Shown here piece after piece: positions 21,330 through 24,834 of a stretch of 24,834 nt of DNA. The position numbers were made by a program, and so were the translations under genes. The notes beneath the pieces were generated by a model, which saw only the letters and a program-made list of their open reading frames with translations, did no database searches and was not told the origin of the DNA. The stretch spans positions 1 through 24,834 of the IMG/VR virus record IMGVR_UViG_3300046740_000326; one strand, given 5' to 3'. Position 1 is the first letter of the stretch. Each line of letters starts with the position of its first letter. This DNA is from a virus.

Positions 21330-21620
21330 CTATTCAGGCTGCTTGAGAATTTGCGTTATAACGTCGTCAATATCGCGCGGTAACCGGCTCATATCACCGA
21401 AGCGAATGAAGGCGTAATCGACCCTGGTCCGGTGCATGATCTTCTCGGTCATGGTCCGCGACGGAACTAATTTTTTTTGCTTGTAGTTGTTCCATTGGTT
21501 GTAATTTATGTCGCACCACGCGCAAAACGCGCGCTCGCTGCGGCCGCTCCACTCAACGAGCGCGAGAAGTCTGCGCCATAGCTGTTCGCTGCTGTAGGGG
21601 TCCGCATTTGACGTAGGCAT
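21330..21620 (-). CDS. XRE-family repressor (CI-like)
   Basis: 96 aa from the ATG at 21620. A helix-turn-helix spans ~28-66 (RAFCAWCDINYNQWNNYKQKKLVPSRTMTEKI), followed by VDYAFIRFGDMSRLP, the usual 'tgv..dWI..GD...LP' end of phage XRE regulators. There is no LexA-type peptidase domain, so RecA-driven self-cleavage is not expected. Divergent from the Cro-like gene with operator-like dyads between. No clear ribosome binding site, so it may be leaderless. Likely holds lysogeny, though its role against the Cro-like gene is inferred. Confidence 0.68.
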   Translation of the reverse strand: MPTSNADPYSSEQLWRRLLALVEWSGRSERAFCAWCDINYNQWNNYKQKKLVPSRTMTEKIMHRTRVDYAFIRFGDMSRLPRDIDDVITQILKQPE

Positions 21621-21629
21621 AGGTAAGAT

Positions 21630-21648
21630 TGTCCCAAATCCGGGGACA
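21630..21648. promoter_or_regulatory. operator-like dyad TGTCCC-N7-GGGACA
   Basis: Perfect 6-base arms just before the repressor start, in the divergent region. Differs in sequence from the ACAC-type dyads, so it may bind a second regulator or autoregulate the repressor gene. Confidence 0.5.
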
Positions 21649-21667
21649 TCTTCCCACACGCTACTCG

Positions 21668-21699
21668 TGGACACTGGACACATACACCGACTATGTATA
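21668..21699 (+). promoter_or_regulatory. putative rightward promoter and operator (PR-like)
   Basis: TGGACA (21668-21673), 18-base spacer and TATGTA (21692-21697) form a plausible promoter; TGGACAC is tandemly repeated (21668-21681). The dyad-like TACAC-N7-GTATA overlaps the -10. Transcription would start only a few bases before the ATG at 21710, so the message may be leaderless. Confidence 0.45.
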
Positions 21700-21709
21700 C
21701 AGTGGCGGC

Positions 21710-21934
21710 ATGTCCGACGCAACCCTCCGCACCGCAACCGCTGTCATCGAGGTTCTGGGTGGCCCCTCGGTGCTGGCGAGGCGCCTGAAGCGCACGCCTC
21801 AACAGGTCTGCAATTGGAAGTCCGAGGGGACGTTTCCCGACTGGACGTACCCAATCCTGACCGCGGATCTCGAAGAAAAGGGCCACACGGCGCCGCGCAA
21901 GCTTTGGCGGCGCTTGGCAAAATTTGCGTCCTAG
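21710..21934 (+). CDS. Cro/YdaS-like helix-turn-helix regulator
   Basis: 74 aa. HTH at ~17-45 (GGPSVLARRLKRTPQQVCNWKSEG), the typical Cro/YdaS 'lGG...lA..l......V..W...g..P' pattern, then LEEKGHTAPRKLWRRL. First gene of the right operon, divergent from the repressor. It probably binds the operators of the immunity region and favours lytic growth. No Shine-Dalgarno is seen before the ATG. Confidence 0.78.
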   Translation: MSDATLRTATAVIEVLGGPSVLARRLKRTPQQVCNWKSEGTFPDWTYPILTADLEEKGHTAPRKLWRRLAKFAS

Positions 21935-21959
21935 GTTTCGCACTCTTGAGAGGCGAGGA

Positions 21960-22940
21960 ATGCCGCAAGGACGAATCGTCAAACTGGAACAATTCACGCG
22001 CCGCGAATGGGCGAAGCGGCTCAACGAACAGTGGGAGCATCTGCGCGAGAGCACCGTGCATGGGTTCATTCAATTGGGCCGCGAATTGAAAAATGCCAAG
22101 GCTCAGCTTGAGCATGGGCAGTGGCAAACGCTAGTGGAAAAGGATCTGAAGTTTCATCCGCGCGTTGCGCGAACATTCATGCAGATTGCAACCTGGGCTA
22201 AGCAAAACGGAGTCAATGACTCCGTTTTGCGGCTCTTGCCGCCCGACTACAACACCATCGATAAAATCACCCGGTTAGACGCGCTGACATTTGAGCGGCT
22301 GACAACGGATGGCACGATCTGCCCGTCGTTGCAGCGCAACGAGGTTGCGAAAATTTTGCGCCAGCAGCGCGTCGGTGCTGACGAAGAGCGCGTGCTCGAT
22401 CTCGTGCCGCGCGCTGGCAAATTCCGCACCATCGTCCTCGATCCCGCATGGGAATACGACTGGCTATCAATCGCCGGCCGCGCCAAGCCGGGTTATGCGA
22501 TGCAGAGTATCGAGAACCTGCGCGAGCTTGACGTGCGGGCATGGGCCGACGAGGAGGAGGGCTGTCACCTTTATTGCTGGACGACGAACAATTTCAGTGG
22601 TGAGGCGCACAAACTGGTGGAGCATTGGGGTTTCCAGCATCGCACGATCCTGACGTGGATCAAGCCGCCGCCATTTGGGCTCGGCTCCTACTTCCGCAAT
22701 TCGACCGAACAATGCCTATTTGCCACGCTGGGTGACACTACGACGCGCCCGGCCGCTTCGAGCATTTCCACCCACTTTGAAGCACCGCGTGGCGAGCACA
22801 GCGAGAAGCCCGAGAGATTCTACGAGATCGTGCGCGCGGCGAGTTACCCGCCGTACGGCGAAGGGAACCAGCGCGAACCGCGCGAGGACTTCACAAACCT
22901 TTTCTGTTCCGCCACCGAGCTTGAGGAGGCGGTGGAATGA
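21960..22940 (+). CDS. MT-A70-type adenine-N6 DNA methyltransferase with DUF3102-like N-terminus
   Basis: 326 aa from the ATG following GAGAGGCGAGGA; an earlier in-frame ATG at 21924 overlaps the Cro-like gene. Residues ~25-135 form a helical DUF3102-like module (GFIQLGRELKNAKAQLEHGQW, FHPRVARTFMQIATWA). The MT-A70 domain follows: IVLDPAWEY (D161-W164; DPAW in place of the usual DPPW), YCWTTNN, LTWIKPPP and HSEKPERFYEIV (~282-293). It methylates adenine-N6 using S-adenosylmethionine; the target is unknown. It is not a CcrM homologue by this layout. A perfect palindrome lies in codons ~81-91. ATGA overlap with the next gene. Confidence 0.85.
   Translation: MPQGRIVKLEQFTRREWAKRLNEQWEHLRESTVHGFIQLGRELKNAKAQLEHGQWQTLVEKDLKFHPRVARTFMQIATWAKQNGVNDSVLRLLPPDYNTIDKITRLDALTFERLTTDGTICPSLQRNEVAKILRQQRVGADEERVLDLVPRAGKFRTIVLDPAWEYDWLSIAGRAKPGYAMQSIENLRELDVRAWADEEEGCHLYCWTTNNFSGEAHKLVEHWGFQHRTILTWIKPPPFGLGSYFRNSTEQCLFATLGDTTTRPAASSISTHFEAPRGEHSEKPERFYEIVRAASYPPYGEGNQREPREDFTNLFCSATELEEAVE
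22202..22230. repeat. perfect palindrome, 13-bp arms, inside methyltransferase gene
   Basis: GCAAAACGGAGTC (22202-22214), loop AAT, GACTCCGTTTTGC (22218-22230). Both arms carry a GANTC site (GAGTC, GACTC). The transcript would form a long stable hairpin with a 3-base loop inside the coding region. No T-run follows the stem. Confidence 0.85.
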
Positions 22941-23479
22941 ACGTATTTCAGCGCGACGATCAGTGGCAGCGCGGAATGCGAGACAAAATACTTGCGCCGT
23001 CATTCTATCGTGAATACGCGGCGGATGGCCGTTATGTGTTCATTGACAAGGGCCGGCTTGCTGACGAACTGCAAAGGCGCTGGGCCACTGATACTGTGTT
23101 GCAGGGTAGGGATGGACGGACGATTTGTGTTGAGGAAAAGATTGTGCGATGGCCCAAGAAAGATCGGCCACATCCTGCTTTTGCGCTGGAAACAATAAGC
23201 TGCACCGTTCCGGGCCGCGAAAAAGACGGCTGGATGTTCTACGGAAAAGCCGACTATCTCCTTTACTGCTTTTCCGACAAGGCTGAGCGCGTGCTTAATT
23301 GCTACCTGATCGACTTTCCAAAATTGCAGGATTGGTTTTGGCCGCGTGAAGATAACTGGCCGGTCACTATTTCAGAACAGATCAACCGGACTCTTTGTCG
23401 TCTGGTTCCTATTTTGGAGGTCGAGGCTAACGTGCCGTGTTGGCAGGTACTTGCCGCGGCTGAAGAGATGCCGTTCTAG
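22937..23479 (+). CDS. PD-(D/E)XK-like nuclease, unknown target
   Basis: 180 aa. D52 in WATDTVLQGRDG and E66-x-K68 in ICVEEKIVRW fit a PD-(D/E)XK active site, followed by FALETISCTV, EKDGWMFYGKADYLLYCF and a C-terminal helix. The 'ADYLLYCF' strand is common in restriction-type folds. Its ATG overlaps the methyltransferase stop (ATGA), so the two are co-translated. It could degrade host or competing DNA, or act in replication. Fold assignment by eye. Confidence 0.6.
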   Translation: MNVFQRDDQWQRGMRDKILAPSFYREYAADGRYVFIDKGRLADELQRRWATDTVLQGRDGRTICVEEKIVRWPKKDRPHPAFALETISCTVPGREKDGWMFYGKADYLLYCFSDKAERVLNCYLIDFPKLQDWFWPREDNWPVTISEQINRTLCRLVPILEVEANVPCWQVLAAAEEMPF

Positions 23480-23495
23480 CTGGGAAGGCATGACC

Positions 23496-23777
23496 ATGGA
23501 TATGTCTGAATACGCCAGATCGCCCAAACGAGATGACGAGCGCAATGCGAGACGTTGGCGTGGTTCTCTTTTTGATAACTTGCGTTCACCGATCATGTGG
23601 AAGGACAAGTATTACGAAACATTGAAGCCACCAAATTCGGTGACGTTTCCCATTTGCTGCGGATGCGGGCACGTCGTATGGGAGTGGCCGCATTTCCAAG
23701 AGCCGGTGCCTGACGGCGCCGTTTGCGAGAAATGTTTTGAGGAGGACAAAGAGACAGAAGAGCGGGATGCGCCATGA
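23496..23777 (+). CDS. small zinc-ribbon protein
   Basis: 93 aa from the ATG at 23496, which has GGAAGG seven bases upstream; ATGs at 23490 and 23502 are alternatives. Basic N-terminus (RSPKRDDERNARRWRGSL), then CCGCGHVVWEW and CEKCFEEDKE, two CxxC pairs suggesting one bound zinc, and an acidic C-terminus. Unknown function. Its TGA overlaps the DnaA-like gene's ATG. Confidence 0.62.
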   Translation: MDMSEYARSPKRDDERNARRWRGSLFDNLRSPIMWKDKYYETLKPPNSVTFPICCGCGHVVWEWPHFQEPVPDGAVCEKCFEEDKETEERDAP

Positions 23778-24100
23778 TCTCCAGTGTTTGCAGCGTCAAG
23801 CAGATCAAACACTTGGTGTGTTTGGAGTTTGGTTTACTTGAGGTTGATCTGGAGTCGGATCGGCGACAGCGACATATCGCGATCGCGCGAATGATCGGAA
23901 TGGCACTCGCCCGGCGGTTAACGAAACTGTCGTTCACCCAGATCGGTCGCCGGTTTGGCAACCGTGACCACACGACAGTGCTCTACGCTTGTAAAAGGGT
24001 TGGTCCCCATATGGAGGCCGCGGCGCAGAGGCTGCCCGACGGAGCGACGGCCGAGGAGTGGGTCAAGACCATGCAGTCTGTGATGGGGCTCGGGCGGTGA
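23774..24100 (+). CDS. stand-alone DnaA domain IV (DNA-binding) protein
   Basis: 108 aa. Residues ~38-75 (IARMIGMALARRLTKLSFTQIG, FGNRDHTTVLYACKRV) carry the DnaA box-recognition signature 'GRDHTTVLHA', with R-to-N change in the first position (GNRDHTTV). No AAA+ ATPase domain is present (a full DnaA is ~450-500 aa), so it can bind DnaA boxes but not assemble on its own. It may act at the phage origin or compete with host DnaA. Coupled to neighbours by ATGA/GTGA. Confidence 0.82.
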   Translation: MISSVCSVKQIKHLVCLEFGLLEVDLESDRRQRHIAIARMIGMALARRLTKLSFTQIGRRFGNRDHTTVLYACKRVGPHMEAAAQRLPDGATAEEWVKTMQSVMGLGR

Positions 24101-24543
24101 AATGGTCCGAGCAGCCCGAGGCGGTCGAGACGCTGCGCAAGCTGGCGGGGCGCGGCTGGCCGGCGTCCGATATCGGGATCGAGCTCGGCTGCACCAAGAA
24201 CGCGATCATCGGCGCGGCGCGGCGCAACGGTATCCCGCTGAAGCAAGCCCGGCATGGCCCGCCAAAGCCCAGAAACGCACCAAGGACGCGCCGAAAAATG
24301 CCCGCTGTCCCACAGCCCCCCACCGCGGAATACGTCCCACAGCGCGCCCCTGAGCCGCCGTGGCCATGCTCGCTGTTCGAGCTGACAGACTTTTCGTGTC
24401 GGTGGCCGATCGGCGACGTCGGCACGCCTGAATTTTATTTCTGCGGCGCACACGAGGCGGATGTCTACCGCGGCCGCCCATACTGTCGTGAGCACGCACG
24501 CCTTGCCTTTCACGGGTTCGGCCGGCGCGAGGTGAACGCATGA
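24097..24543 (+). CDS. gcrA: GcrA-family cell-cycle regulator
   Basis: 148 aa from a GTG overlapping the previous stop (GTGA). N-terminal HTH (~8-48: EAVETLRKLAGRGWPASDI, IELGCTKNAIIGAARRNGIPL) as in GcrA, a Pro-rich linker and a C-terminal domain (~88-140) with CSLFELTDFSCRWPIGD, EFYFCGA and GRPYCREHARLAF, the Cys/His plan of GcrA. In Caulobacter GcrA binds sigma70-RNA polymerase and promoters with methylated GANTC. A phage copy could redirect host or phage transcription. An upstream ATG in frame lies inside the DnaA-like gene and is rejected. Confidence 0.85.
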   Translation: MKWSEQPEAVETLRKLAGRGWPASDIGIELGCTKNAIIGAARRNGIPLKQARHGPPKPRNAPRTRRKMPAVPQPPTAEYVPQRAPEPPWPCSLFELTDFSCRWPIGDVGTPEFYFCGAHEADVYRGRPYCREHARLAFHGFGRREVNA

Positions 24544-24834
24544 GCTGGGCGTGGATGCCGTGGCATATCGGTGACTACCGGCGCGACACCGGGCACCTCA
24601 ACACGCTTGAGCACGGCGCCTATTTGCTGCTGATCGCCCATTATTGGCAAACCGGCCCGATCCCTGACGATGATGCCTTGCTGGCCAAAATTACCCTCAT
24701 GTCGCGGTTCCGCTGGAAGCAGATAAGGCCGACGATGGAGCGGTTTTTTGTCGTGTCGGTGCTAGCCACTAGCATGAACGAGGAAGCAAATGCCAAGCAA
24801 TTGCTAAGCAAATGCTGGTTCCATAAGCGCATTG
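24540..24834 (+). CDS. DUF1376-family protein, N-terminal part
   Basis: Open at the right window edge; 98 residues visible. MSWAWMPWHIGDYRRDT, LNTLEHGAYLLLIAHYWQTG and PDDDALLAKITLMSRFRWKQIRPTMERFF are the DUF1376 signature; such proteins are common in phage replication regions. Normally 'FF' is followed within a few residues by 'W.HKRID'; here ~20 extra residues (from SVLATSMNEEANAKQLL) come before WFHKRI. The ATG overlaps the gcrA stop. Confidence 0.78.
   Translation, partial: MSWAWMPWHIGDYRRDTGHLNTLEHGAYLLLIAHYWQTGPIPDDDALLAKITLMSRFRWKQIRPTMERFFVVSVLATSMNEEANAKQLLSKCWFHKRI
24759..24816. repeat. repeat-rich in-frame insertion within the DUF1376 gene
   Basis: The extra segment holds GCTAG-CCA-CTAGC (24761-24773), two copies of AAGCAAATGC (24784-24793 and 24806-24815) and the perfect palindrome AGCAATTGCT (24796-24805) between them. 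It keeps the frame and is more AT-rich than its flanks. Confidence 0.5.

Noticed and set aside
1-24834. CRISPR array, tRNA or rRNA
   Set aside because: No regular repeat-spacer pattern and no cloverleaf or rRNA-like segment was seen. The only tandem array is the 40-base 10-bp repeat.

Overview
The window looks like about 25 kb of a temperate, short-tailed (P22-like, podovirus-type) phage of an alphaproteobacterium, most likely of the Bradyrhizobium/Rhizobiales kind. The host guess rests on the high GC content, a GcrA-family protein (a regulator known from Alphaproteobacteria), a PEP-CTERM-type surface protein, and signal-peptide-bearing tail proteins of a kind I associate with rhizobial phages. 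No host housekeeping gene, tRNA or rRNA was seen.

Layout. (1) Bases 1-10738, + strand: late structural genes. These are a gp4-like tail accessory factor (cut by the window edge), a gp10-like DNA-stabilisation protein, a small tail protein, a set of presumed ejection proteins (219, 113, 594 and 824 aa), a collar-type tail fibre, and further tail/fibre proteins, the last carrying a Sec signal peptide. (2) 10740-12591, + strand: a small exported protein, an endolysin with a peptidoglycan-binding domain, and two small membrane proteins (spanin/holin candidates). (3) 12613-13995, - strand: six small genes chained by overlapping start and stop codons. (4) 13988-14079: an AT-rich gap beside the integrase 3' end, the best attP candidate. 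(5) 14080-20945, - strand: the left (PL-type) operon, with integrase, excisionase, HNH/DUF968-like and DUF1367-like proteins, a PEP-CTERM moron, YqaJ exonuclease, ERF annealing protein, two tiny membrane proteins, an HNH homing-type endonuclease, a C5-methyltransferase-like protein and small early proteins. (6) 20946-21934: immunity region, with a strong leftward promoter carrying an operator-like dyad in its spacer, a leftward XRE repressor and a divergent Cro-like gene. (7) 21960-24834, + strand: the right (early/replication) operon, with an MT-A70 adenine methyltransferase, a PD-(D/E)XK-like nuclease, a zinc-ribbon protein, a free-standing DnaA domain IV, a GcrA homologue and the start of a DUF1376 replication-type protein.

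How it fits together. Tail and lysis genes lie directly next to the attP side of int on one molecule. In an integrated prophage they would normally sit at opposite ends, so the sequence more likely represents the virion or circular form. Almost every gene pair overlaps by ATGA/GTGA, so translation is heavily coupled.

Most unusual features: a right-operon cassette combining an adenine methyltransferase, a DnaA DNA-binding domain and GcrA, which together resemble the host cell-cycle control circuit; an HNH endonuclease whose last 15 residues copy the tail of the gene just upstream; a four-copy 10-bp tandem repeat right after it; a PEP-CTERM surface-protein moron followed by two related palindromes; and a perfect 13-bp-arm palindrome with two GANTC sites inside the methyltransferase gene.
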